DNA from: a virus
Direction: 5' to 3' (one strand)
DNA length: 43,392 bases
Virus record (IMG/VR): IMGVR_UViG_3300044695_003079
Span: 1 to 43,392 of that record
Shown: positions 25,747-31,819 of the stretch, piece by piece
Layout of the letters: every line of letters begins with the position of its first letter
Numbering within the stretch: the first letter of the stretch is position 1
The notes under the pieces: model-generated
Seen by the model: only the letters and a program-made list of their open reading frames with translations
What the model was told of the DNA's origin: nothing
Database searches by the model: none
Made by a program: the position numbers and the translations under genes

Positions 25747-26299
25747 CTTGTTTTTCGCTATTCTCGATTTTTTGCAGGAATGAAAATATAACTGCGGTAG
25801 CTATAGCATCAGAATGAGCATCGTGCTCATCGAATAATTTATAACCAGCCTCCTCAGCGACATTCGCTAGTGTTAATATACTTTCCCTGTTTAAAATACG
25901 GCGCGCATTCTTATATGTACAATAAGAATGGAGAGGTAATGTGTTTACTCCAAATTTTTTCAAGACTAATCGATCGTTCTGCGCCCCATGAGATACGAAT
26001 AACATATCTTCGGGATTGTAGTTTGAGATTAATTGCGTGAAAGTTTTTATAAACTCTTCCTTGCTAATTCCATTCTCATTTAAGAACTCTGTTGTAAGAC
26101 CAGTATACTTGACCGCATACTTGTCTACACTCGGCACTTTAATGTACCAGTTGAAATTTACTGCCAACTGATATATGTAATTTTTTTCGTCTACTAATTT
26201 AAATATGAGACCTGCACATTGAAGCACATTGTCTTTATCATATTCTATGTCAGCAACTAAAACATAAGGTTGTTTGATGTTTTTTAAATACATCAACAT
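25739..26299 (-). CDS. Second DEDDh 3'-5' exonuclease (DnaQ-like)
   Basis: 186 aa. Exo I is VLVADIEYD, Exo II is FVSHGAQNDRLVLKKFG, Exo III is HDAHSDAIATAVI with the DEDDh histidine. A C-x-C-type cluster (HSYCTYKNAR) lies between II and III, as in oligoribonuclease/ExoX-like members. Only distantly like the exonuclease at 1.1 kb, so it is not a simple duplicate; it may act in DNA turnover rather than proofreading. Two in-frame ATGs (26299 and 26293) precede the domain, neither with a strong ribosome binding site. Confidence 0.82.
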   Translation of the reverse strand: MLMYLKNIKQPYVLVADIEYDKDNVLQCAGLIFKLVDEKNYIYQLAVNFNWYIKVPSVDKYAVKYTGLTTEFLNENGISKEEFIKTFTQLISNYNPEDMLFVSHGAQNDRLVLKKFGVNTLPLHSYCTYKNARRILNRESILTLANVAEEAGYKLFDEHDAHSDAIATAVIFSFLQKIENSEKQEG

Positions 26300-26302
26300 A
26301 AG

Positions 26303-26563
26303 CTAGAAAGCCTTCTTAAATGCGGGCTTAAATTGCTGCTTAGGCTTATAAGGTGCTGGACTTCCTGCTCTAACTGGTTTTGGTTCTTCAACTTTTATAA
26401 CTACTGGTTTTGATTTTGCTACCAATACTTCATAAGGTTGTGACCACCCTGAAACTTGAACATATGGCTTTCTAAGATTTAATTCTTTACGAAGTTTATC
26501 TGTACTCATCTTAGCCATTTGAACTTCTGCTCTTAAGTCTGTTTTATCATATCGTCTTGGCAT
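26303..26563 (-). CDS. Small basic Pro/Lys-rich protein
   Basis: 86 aa. N-terminal helix with RRYDKTDLRAEVQMAKM, middle SGWSQPYEVLVAKS, then a Pro/Lys-rich low-complexity tail (EEPKPVRAGSPAPYKPK) ending FKPAFKKAF. High positive charge suggests nucleic-acid binding or a virion role; nothing more can be said. Start ATG 26563 with AGGAGG upstream. Lies between the membrane protein and the second exonuclease. Confidence 0.6.
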   Translation of the reverse strand: MPRRYDKTDLRAEVQMAKMSTDKLRKELNLRKPYVQVSGWSQPYEVLVAKSKPVVIKVEEPKPVRAGSPAPYKPKQQFKPAFKKAF

Positions 26564-26576
26564 TTATTGTGTCCTC

Positions 26577-26930
26577 CTATAGAACAAATATTAATGTAAT
26601 CGCGGCGGCGGATAGAATAAAAACAATAGCATGGAACCATAAACTGTCTCTTGTTTTGTCTGTTATATCAATCGCGGCTAATTCTCCGAAGTTTACACCT
26701 AAACTATCTTTACCAGTTTTTCTAGCACTTGTGATAATTGCTCTTATTACAAATGAATTTGTAAATACACCTGCTGAATATGCAGGTATAACCATAAACG
26801 CAAATGCGTACCAGTTTTGTTTAATAAATAATTCAATTTGTTCAAGATATGTTATTACAAGAACTGTTCCAACTACAACACCAATTAATAAAAGTATCAA
26901 TAGCCATTTTTGCTTTAAAAAATTTAACAT
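26577..26930 (-). CDS. Three-helix membrane protein
   Basis: 117 aa with hydrophobic segments at about 9-28 (LLILLLIGVVVGTVLVITYL), 40-60 (WYAFAFMVIPAYSAGVF) and 98-117 (AIVFILSAAAITLIFVL). The loop 62-95 is soluble (TSARKTGKDSLGVNFGEL). Start ATG 26930 with GGAGG, overlapping the kinase stop. No family recognised; a phage inner-membrane or lysis-related role is possible. Confidence 0.62.
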   Translation of the reverse strand: MLNFLKQKWLLILLLIGVVVGTVLVITYLEQIELFIKQNWYAFAFMVIPAYSAGVFTNSFVIRAIITSARKTGKDSLGVNFGELAAIDITDKTRDSLWFHAIVFILSAAAITLIFVL

Positions 26931-27496
26931 TAATTTTCCTCCAATAGTTTCTCTATTTTGCGGTAATTAAGCTCATGCTGCTCATTTGAGCAATCTGTTT
27001 TAAGAACTAAGTCCGCTATTTTTTCTATATCTTCAAATTGTATCTCATCATCTCTTAACCGCATCTCAAATCTAATTGGGTCATCTAATCTTTCGTGACC
27101 CCTGCGGCGAAGTTCTTCGCTATCGCTGTGAAGGTAAATAACCTTAACTTTATTTTTGCCAAGATGTTTAATAGCATTTTTTGCACCATCTTGATTTAAT
27201 ATTGCTAAGTTTATTTTATCATTATCAACTTCAGACTTGGTTAATCCGTAATACCATTTATCATCTGTATAGTCAGATAATCTGTAATCTGTTGTTTCAA
27301 TAAAGAAGTTTTGTATCGCCATTGTAATAAATGAAACAGTTTCAAGAAAATGATACTGAAGATGATTTGTTTCACCTTGTCTCATCGGTCTTGTTGTATG
27401 GGAAACAGCTCTATGCCAAGAAGGATTTCTTTGCATAAGAGTTTCTCTATATGTATTCTTACCACTAGCAGTCTTGCCGCATAATATTAATAGCAT
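26930..27496 (-). CDS. Guanylate-kinase-like (d)NMP kinase
   Basis: 188 aa. P-loop LCGKTASGKNTY at 5-16, then SHTTRPMRQGETN, the GMP-binding TTRxxRxGE signature of guanylate kinases, and a YYGLTKSEV segment matching the guanylate-kinase YGT region. The lid region is RRRGHERLDDPIRFEMRL. It probably phosphorylates dGMP or another dNMP from degraded host DNA. First gene after a structured leader RNA and terminator, which lie directly before its GAGGT ribosome binding site. Start ATG 27496. Confidence 0.82.
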   Translation of the reverse strand: MLLILCGKTASGKNTYRETLMQRNPSWHRAVSHTTRPMRQGETNHLQYHFLETVSFITMAIQNFFIETTDYRLSDYTDDKWYYGLTKSEVDNDKINLAILNQDGAKNAIKHLGKNKVKVIYLHSDSEELRRRGHERLDDPIRFEMRLRDDEIQFEDIEKIADLVLKTDCSNEQHELNYRKIEKLLEEN

Positions 27497-27510
27497 ACAA
27501 TACCTCTTTA

Positions 27511-27535
27511 TAAAAAAGAAGGGACTTTAACCCTC
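27511..27535 (-). terminator. Intrinsic terminator directly before the kinase ribosome binding site
   Basis: Minus strand GAGGG, 7-base loop, CCCTT, then CTTTTTT. The T-run ends about three bases before AGAGGT of the kinase gene, the arrangement used by transcription attenuators. Confidence 0.7.
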
Positions 27536-27707
27536 GAGGACGACTTTACGACTCTCGTTTTAATAGCTCCTAAAGCCATGTCAGTAGGAACCATCTCTGG
27601 CGGTTTCTCTTAAGTGCTTTCCGTGTTTGTCTCTTCTATCGAGAGAACTCAAACTCTTGTGACTAATAGGCTTGCGCCCTGAGTCTTCGCACCAGAATCA
27701 TTCATAT
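27511..27707 (-). ncRNA. Structured leader RNA: candidate riboswitch/attenuator or stand-alone small RNA
   Basis: About 195 nt between a promoter and a terminator, with no open frame. Visible pairings: a long-range 7-bp stem TCTGGTG/CGCCAGA (27690-27696 with 27596-27602) enclosing a hairpin GGC-GCAA-GCC with a GNRA loop (27669-27678) flanked by GACT/AGTC, and a hairpin GTTTG/CAAAC with inner TCTC/GAGA (27625-27654). Outside it are hairpins ATGGCT/AGCTAT (27563-27579) and ACGA/TCGT (27548-27558). It does not match tmRNA, RNase P, 6S, SRP or any riboswitch class I know. Confidence 0.6.
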
Positions 27708-27713
27708 ACACAT

Positions 27714-27742
27714 ATTATAACACATGTGTATTTGAAATACAA
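27714..27742 (-). promoter_or_regulatory. Promoter of the leader RNA and kinase operon
   Basis: TTGTAT, 17-base spacer, TATAAT. Start of transcription expected near 27707, giving the leader described above. Confidence 0.72.
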
Positions 27743-27754
27743 ATTTTGGAACCA

Positions 27755-28069
27755 CTACTTGTCTTCAGTGGTTGGTGCTGGTGCTTCGGCGGGTTTCCAG
27801 CTTTCCGCTAACTTATCATGCATTACTTGCAACCAGTTGAGATAGTATTGTTTAGCGATTTCAATTTCACCAAATACCATTCCTCTTGCCCGCATAATAA
27901 TGTGACCGTTCTTATCTACTAATAATATAGCCTCACTTCCGTCATCTTGAAATACATTAAATACTTCAATTAGTTCTGTATCAAAAGCAAATGTTGTTTT
28001 AGGAACAAATACTTTTTGACCTTCTTTAAACTTAACAACTTCTGCTTTTTCTTTTTTTAAATCTGGCAT
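27755..28069 (-). CDS. Unknown 104-aa soluble protein
   Basis: 104 aa. A short beta-rich core (GQKVFVPKTTFAFDTELIEVF, then EAILLVDKNGHIIMRARGMVFG) looks like a small barrel, followed by helix IAKQYYLNWLQVMHDKL and an Ala/Pro/Thr tail. No cysteines. Start ATG 28069 with AGGAGG upstream; next to two small membrane proteins. Function unknown. Confidence 0.62.
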   Translation of the reverse strand: MPDLKKEKAEVVKFKEGQKVFVPKTTFAFDTELIEVFNVFQDDGSEAILLVDKNGHIIMRARGMVFGEIEIAKQYYLNWLQVMHDKLAESWKPAEAPAPTTEDK

Positions 28070-28080
28070 AAATAGCCTCC

Positions 28081-28347
28081 TTATCTCTTAGTGAATGAAA
28101 ATAAACCGATTAAGAATAACCCAATACTTGTTTGTAACATTTCAACATTGTTTTCTAAAAACTGTTCTGGGATTCCAGAAGCAGGATTTAGAACTTCAAA
28201 TGTGATTAGTCCAAAAAATACAATACCTAATAAGCCCGTCAAAAAAAATCCTCTAGCAAGATTTGTTTGAATGATTGTTTCAGCTTTTTTAACTGGTTTT
28301 TTGACTACTACTTTCTTTTGTGGTATAACTTTCTTTACTTCTTCCAT
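28081..28347 (-). CDS. Small two-helix membrane protein (paralogue 1, possibly holin-like)
   Basis: 88 aa. A long basic N-terminus (KKVVVKKPVKKAE), then membrane segments at about 32-50 (GFFLTGLLGIVFFGLITF) and 71-86 (LQTSIGLFLIGLFSF), ending TKR. Shares length, the FFxTGLL start of helix 1, a GIP-containing loop and the GLFS end of helix 2 with the next gene upstream, so the two look like tandem paralogues. Small two-helix proteins with charged tails include holins, but no lysin gene is visible nearby, so the role is open. Confidence 0.6.
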   Translation of the reverse strand: MEEVKKVIPQKKVVVKKPVKKAETIIQTNLARGFFLTGLLGIVFFGLITFEVLNPASGIPEQFLENNVEMLQTSIGLFLIGLFSFTKR

Positions 28348-28359
28348 TTTAGTTCCTCC

Positions 28360-28608
28360 TTAGAACTGTTGTTCTTTCTTAACTCTAATTGAGAATAATC
28401 CTACGAGCATTGCGGCCAAGCTAATAAACTGTGCCGTTATGCTATTACCTTCCGCGATCCAATCCCTTAATAGTTCTTGAACTAATATCGTTCCTGGAAT
28501 ACCAACATCGGGTAACTGAAGAATTAAATCATTTAATAAATTCATATGCAACGCAGTAAATAACGCGGTGAATAATAAACCTGTAAAAAATAATCCAAAT
28601 GCTTTCAT
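28360..28608 (-). CDS. Small two-helix membrane protein (paralogue 2)
   Basis: 82 aa. Helix 1 at about 4-22 (FGLFFTGLLFTALFTAL), loop with VGIPGTIL, helix 2 at about 58-75 (QFISLAAMLVGLFSI), basic tail RVKKEQQF. Similar in plan to the neighbour at 28081. A GCGG/CCGC hairpin ends next to its GGAGG ribosome binding site and lies between this gene and the tmRNA 3' end, so translation could be tuned by that stem. Confidence 0.6.
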   Translation of the reverse strand: MKAFGLFFTGLLFTALFTALHMNLLNDLILQLPDVGIPGTILVQELLRDWIAEGNSITAQFISLAAMLVGLFSIRVKKEQQF

Positions 28609-28649
28609 CTTTACTTTTCCTCCGCGGTTTTACCCGCACTAATTTAATA

Positions 28650-29012
28650 TGGTGGAGTCGAGGGGAATTGAACCCCTGTCCGAATAGCTATCCCATAAAA
28701 ACATCTACATGCTTAGCTTCTTATATTATCTTATCATACTTTGAATAAAAAGTCAAAATTAAAGTATGAGCAAACTTATTATTCTTTAAGCGTGACTAGT
28801 TCAGCCGCACTCTCATATCTGGCTTTCTTTTCAGGGTTTGTCCCACCAGAGAGGACTCGCCCAGATAGCTCCTTCTAAATTAAGCTAATGCATATGCCAT
28901 TGAAGGCGTATATGCAGGAATGTAACTGTTGTCAGTTATCTTGTTTTGGCTTTAAGGCACCACGCCGCATGCATTTCTACTAATCACTACCCGTCGAGAC
29001 CATTACGACCCC
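28650..29012 (-). ncRNA. ssrA: tmRNA (transfer-messenger RNA)
   Basis: 363 nt. The 5' GGGGTCG and 3' CGACTCC pair with the G.U wobble at the third position that marks alanine charging, followed by A and an encoded CCA. The T-arm GGGGTTCAATTCCCC is present. The tag frame starts at GAC 28931-28933 after ATAACT and ends TAA at 28880-28882. With the loaded alanine the tag is A-DNSYIPAYTPSMAYALA; the ALA end is the usual protease signal. It rescues ribosomes stalled on broken mRNA. The 5' end is one base after the stop codon of the upstream gene, so the RNA must be cut out of the operon transcript, presumably by RNase P. Confidence 0.96.
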
Positions 29013-29013
29013 A

Positions 29014-29244
29014 TTAAACTAAAAAATTATTATGTAAATAAACTCCATCTTCTCTTTTTATATAATAAACTTTATAATCTCTAAGTGAGTTTAAATTTAA
29101 TTCAACCAATCTTCCAAATCTGGATTTTCCTTCCATATCAAAATCTATATATCTTATTTCTCTGGTAGCTAGTTCCAGCTCTCCACCATAATACCATTGC
29201 TCATCGTATTCATCCCAATAATAAGTATCAACAGTTAATCTCAT
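29014..29244 (-). CDS. Unknown 76-aa protein upstream of tmRNA
   Basis: 76 aa, beta-rich and full of Tyr, Asp and Glu (TYYWDEYDEQWYYGGELEL), then KVYYIKREDGVYLHNNF. No cysteines or membrane parts. AAGGGTG upstream of ATG 29244. Its TAA at 29014-29016 is separated from the tmRNA 5' end by one base. Not recognised. Confidence 0.6.
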   Translation of the reverse strand: MRLTVDTYYWDEYDEQWYYGGELELATREIRYIDFDMEGKSRFGRLVELNLNSLRDYKVYYIKREDGVYLHNNFLV

Positions 29245-29253
29245 AAAACACCC

Positions 29254-29706
29254 TTAAGCCTGATAAAGCTTAACTTCTTCCTTTTTTATTTGCGCGTCAA
29301 TATAATCTGAGAAGTCCCATTGATTTGTATTCATAGCTATAACTTTTAATTTTTTTAAGTTTTTAATCTTAAGTTCTTTTTTCTTTCTATTGTATTTGTA
29401 TTCTTCATCTTGATTTAGTAATTTATATTTTCCATCAATAAGCTGACTATTACAGTACTTAATTGCAAACTCAATATCTTTTAATTTTTTTGGTATCATA
29501 TCATTAAATGTTGTTTGATATTTATCATCTTTAATTTTTGCTAATATACCAAGAGCTTCTTTAAGCGCACTCTTTTCTTCTTGTAAGAAATCAAGAGCTA
29601 GGTGGTAATTTTCTTGTATCATCAATTCTTTAATAACATCACCTATGTCTTTAACAGATGCTATTGTGTAGGCAAATACTTTATCAACATCTAAATTATA
29701 GGACAT
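29254..29706 (-). CDS. Unknown 150-aa helical protein
   Basis: 150 aa, almost all helix, Lys and Glu rich (EYKYNRKKKELKIKNLKKLK near the C-terminus). One cysteine (KYCNSQL). It could be a coiled-coil or nucleic-acid-binding protein. GGAG upstream of ATG 29706; the start overlaps the preceding gene by 11 bases. Not recognised. Confidence 0.6.
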   Translation of the reverse strand: MSYNLDVDKVFAYTIASVKDIGDVIKELMIQENYHLALDFLQEEKSALKEALGILAKIKDDKYQTTFNDMIPKKLKDIEFAIKYCNSQLIDGKYKLLNQDEEYKYNRKKKELKIKNLKKLKVIAMNTNQWDFSDYIDAQIKKEEVKLYQA

Positions 29707-29944
29707 TTAAATCAACTCCGGCTTCTCTTCCTGTCTTTAGCAATTTTCTAAAGCCCGCATAATCTGTGTAAATTTTTTCGCCGTCTATCATATATAAGGC
29801 GTATAACTTTGTTGCTTTGGAAATACCTACCCAAGCCCAAGTTGCGGCTTTTTGGATAGCGTTAATCATACTTAAATTTATTTCATCAGTATAATTGTTC
29901 CAGTAATTCACGTACTTGTGGTATGTTGCTAACTTTACTTTCAT
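29696..29944 (-). CDS. Unknown 82-aa protein with long overlap of the upstream gene
   Basis: 82 aa, aromatic-rich (ATWAWVGISKATKLYALYMIDGEK), ending GREAGVDLNVL. The start ATG 29944 has GGAGG seven bases upstream, inside the preceding gene, giving a 59-base overlap in another frame. A shorter start at 29869 has no ribosome binding site, so the long overlap seems real. Function unknown. Confidence 0.6.
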   Translation of the reverse strand: MKVKLATYHKYVNYWNNYTDEINLSMINAIQKAATWAWVGISKATKLYALYMIDGEKIYTDYAGFRKLLKTGREAGVDLNVL

Positions 29945-30497
29945 ATTGCGCCTCCTTTAAACCCAATACTTTATAGTATCTATCTGTATCTTTGGGTGTT
30001 TTTAATTTTTCTCCAACATAATAGTTGCGGTAGGATTGTAATGGATTATTTGGTACGTGCCATTGAGTATCTGTGATTGCAACTAACATAGGTGTTGGTC
30101 CGATGTGCGGAATATTTTTAGGAGGATTTGAAAGTAATCCTGATAGCAATAATTCACTAGCGTGGCGTTTGCCATAACGTTGATAGTATTCTTCTGATAA
30201 AGCTATAAAATGTTGATATAACCACATATAGTTATCTACCGACTGCCGCACCCAAATACCAGAAGGGTGATTTAAGTGAGTGGATTTGTATAAAGTAGCG
30301 TCAACATATGGATCTGGATGATTCCATTTTTTAAGACGGGCACCAGACTTTGATAATTGAATAAACTCTTTACCATCTAGTGCACGATGTGCTGTTGATA
30401 ATAATTGTGCTGACTCTAAAATCATTTTGACTACATGTTTGTCAGTCATTGCTTGTGCGGCGATAACTGGATCGGTGTGTATGTAAAAAATATTCAT
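29886..30497 (-). CDS. Conserved phage protein, DKHVVKM family (function unknown)
   Basis: 203 aa. The N-terminal stretch DKHVVKMILESAQLLSTAHR is a pattern I have seen in many large-phage proteins of unknown function. Later blocks WNHPDPYVDATLYKSTHLNHP, HASELLLSGLL and QSYRNYYVGEK add conserved His, Asp and Tyr, consistent with an enzyme. Start ATG 30497 has GAGGT upstream; an in-frame TTG at 30518 lies within the promoter region and is unlikely. Own promoter directly upstream. Confidence 0.75.
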   Translation of the reverse strand: MNIFYIHTDPVIAAQAMTDKHVVKMILESAQLLSTAHRALDGKEFIQLSKSGARLKKWNHPDPYVDATLYKSTHLNHPSGIWVRQSVDNYMWLYQHFIALSEEYYQRYGKRHASELLLSGLLSNPPKNIPHIGPTPMLVAITDTQWHVPNNPLQSYRNYYVGEKLKTPKDTDRYYKVLGLKEAQYESKVSNIPQVRELLEQLY

Positions 30498-30520
30498 ATT
30501 TATTTTACCTCTATACAATA

Positions 30521-30549
30521 ATTATATCATAAAGTAAAATAAAAAACAA
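30521..30549 (-). promoter_or_regulatory. Promoter before the DKHVVKM-family gene and tmRNA unit
   Basis: TTGTTT, 17-base spacer, TATAAT then TAT. It is the nearest promoter upstream of the tmRNA, which it would drive through the intervening small genes. Confidence 0.72.
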
Positions 30550-30556
30550 ATTTTTA

Positions 30557-30814
30557 CTAAACTATTTTTTTCTTAAATACGACTGTAAAAAAGAAGACAG
30601 TAATTATAAATACTAAAATAGACTCTAATGGTATTGGTAACATTTGAAAGGTCCATATTCCAGTTGCTGTTGCTAAAAACCAATGCTCACCTGTGATAAT
30701 CCACATTGCGCCCATGATTAACCAAGGAGCACTAACTATTGCATTAGCAATAAGCCAAGATATCCATCCCCACCTATTCAGCAGGAGCTTTTTTAGTATT
30801 TCTAATTCCTTCAC
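30557..30814 (-). CDS. Small membrane protein
   Basis: 85 aa with hydrophobic segments at about 15-38 (WGWISWLIANAIVSAPWLIMG), 45-55 and 62-80 (LESILVFIITVFFFTVVF), ending KKKIV. Starts with GTG at 30814, AAGGTG five bases upstream. Tryptophan-rich. No family recognised. Confidence 0.6.
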   Translation of the reverse strand: MKELEILKKLLLNRWGWISWLIANAIVSAPWLIMGAMWIITGEHWFLATATGIWTFQMLPIPLESILVFIITVFFFTVVFKKKIV

Positions 30815-30830
30815 CTTTTCACCTTAATTT

Positions 30831-30852
30831 AAAAGGAGCTTTTTAGGGCTCC
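30831..30852 (-). terminator. Intrinsic terminator after the 146-aa gene
   Basis: Minus strand GGAGC, 8-base loop, GCTCC, then TTTT. It lies between the 146-aa gene and the GTG-started membrane protein. Confidence 0.75.
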
Positions 30853-30877
30853 TTTAATTGTTTTTAATCACTTATTA

Positions 30878-31318
30878 CTATGTTAATAAATCACTTAAAA
30901 AGTAAGCTAAATTTAATAAATATAGTTTATAGTTTTTGATAAAAGCTATTTCTTTTTCATATAAACCTTCAGAGTTTTTTGCTAATAGTTTATCTTCTAC
31001 GATATTACATATATGTTTTAATTGAATAATGTTTGAAGGTAAATTATAATCGTCTATAGTGTTATATGTATCTATCAATCTTTCTTTCATATAGTTTGTT
31101 AGATGTTCTAAAATTTTTGTAGTTCTTTCATAGTTTGAGGTATTTACAATACCATCATATAAATAAGCATACATATCATTAAGAGAGTATGTTAATTCTT
31201 TTAATAAACTATCCGGCATATTTTTAGAGTCTTGATATAAGAAAATAGTTTTTACTTGTATGTCTTGTATATTTTCAATTAGGCTTCGTTCCCTATATTT
31301 TTGTATATCAACATACAT
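30878..31318 (-). CDS. Unknown 146-aa helical protein
   Basis: 146 aa, predicted all-helical with regular Leu/Ile spacing (LLKELTYSLNDMYAYLYDG, TTKILEHLTNYMKERL), one cysteine (KHICNIV). No motif recognised. ATG 31318 with GGGTAGGG upstream; terminator after the stop. Confidence 0.58.
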   Translation of the reverse strand: MYVDIQKYRERSLIENIQDIQVKTIFLYQDSKNMPDSLLKELTYSLNDMYAYLYDGIVNTSNYERTTKILEHLTNYMKERLIDTYNTIDDYNLPSNIIQLKHICNIVEDKLLAKNSEGLYEKEIAFIKNYKLYLLNLAYFLSDLLT

Positions 31319-31325
31319 TTATTCC

Positions 31326-31523
31326 CTACCCTGCTGTGTAATTGTGAGTAACGGTAACTTCCCACCACTCTTCAACAACTTCGCCTTTTGTTTTTTTGAC
31401 TTTGTGGTTAACTTTGTAGCTAACTTCTCCATCATTCATAGCTTTGTGTTCATAAATTAAGTTGTCAGCTTCTTGTTCGCTGTCAGCACGTTTTACAAAA
31501 GTGTGTTTTAATAAATCTGCCAT
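31326..31523 (-). CDS. Unknown 65-aa protein
   Basis: 65 aa, begins MADLLKHTFVKRADSEQEAD; a helix followed by a beta hairpin (EVSYKVNHKVKK, EEWWEVTVTHNY). Strong AGGAGG site before ATG 31523, three bases after the upstream stop. Function unknown. Confidence 0.6.
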   Translation of the reverse strand: MADLLKHTFVKRADSEQEADNLIYEHKAMNDGEVSYKVNHKVKKTKGEVVEEWWEVTVTHNYTAG

Positions 31524-31525
31524 TT

Positions 31526-31768
31526 TTAGTCCTCCTCCTTTTCTTTAAGTGTTTGTAAGTCTACTGCAATGTAGCGGAAGAAGTCCGTTGCATGGCCGTA
31601 GTTAATATAAGTATATTTTGAGCTTTGCCATTGAGTAATATTACGACTCTTTGGTTCAACATCTTCTTGAGCTAATTCAACTAACTCAAACATACCGTTA
31701 GCATCCGTTATAGATACTTCATTAAATCCATCTCTATGGTTGCCTTTTTGTACTTTAAATACAATCAT
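31526..31768 (-). CDS. Unknown 80-aa protein
   Basis: 80 aa starting MIVFKVQKGNHRDGFNEV, small beta-rich protein with an acidic tail LQTLKEKEED. ATG 31768 has GGAGG eight bases upstream; a GTG at 31783 in frame lies on the promoter side of that site and is rejected. Function unknown. Confidence 0.6.
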   Translation of the reverse strand: MIVFKVQKGNHRDGFNEVSITDANGMFELVELAQEDVEPKSRNITQWQSSKYTYINYGHATDFFRYIAVDLQTLKEKEED

Positions 31769-31790
31769 GATTTTTTCCTCCACTATAATA

Positions 31791-31819
31791 ATTATAGCAT
31801 AACTTATCTATCAAGTCAA
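31791..31819 (-). promoter_or_regulatory. Promoter of the 80-aa/65-aa/146-aa genes
   Basis: TTGACT, 17-base spacer, TATAAT then TAT. The -35 overlaps the stop of the glycosyltransferase gene. Confidence 0.78.

Noticed and set aside
27511-27707. Identity as 6S RNA, RNase P RNA, SRP RNA, ROOL or GOLLD RNA
   Set aside because: Ends do not pair as in 6S, conserved RNase P and SRP words are missing, and it is far shorter than ROOL or GOLLD.
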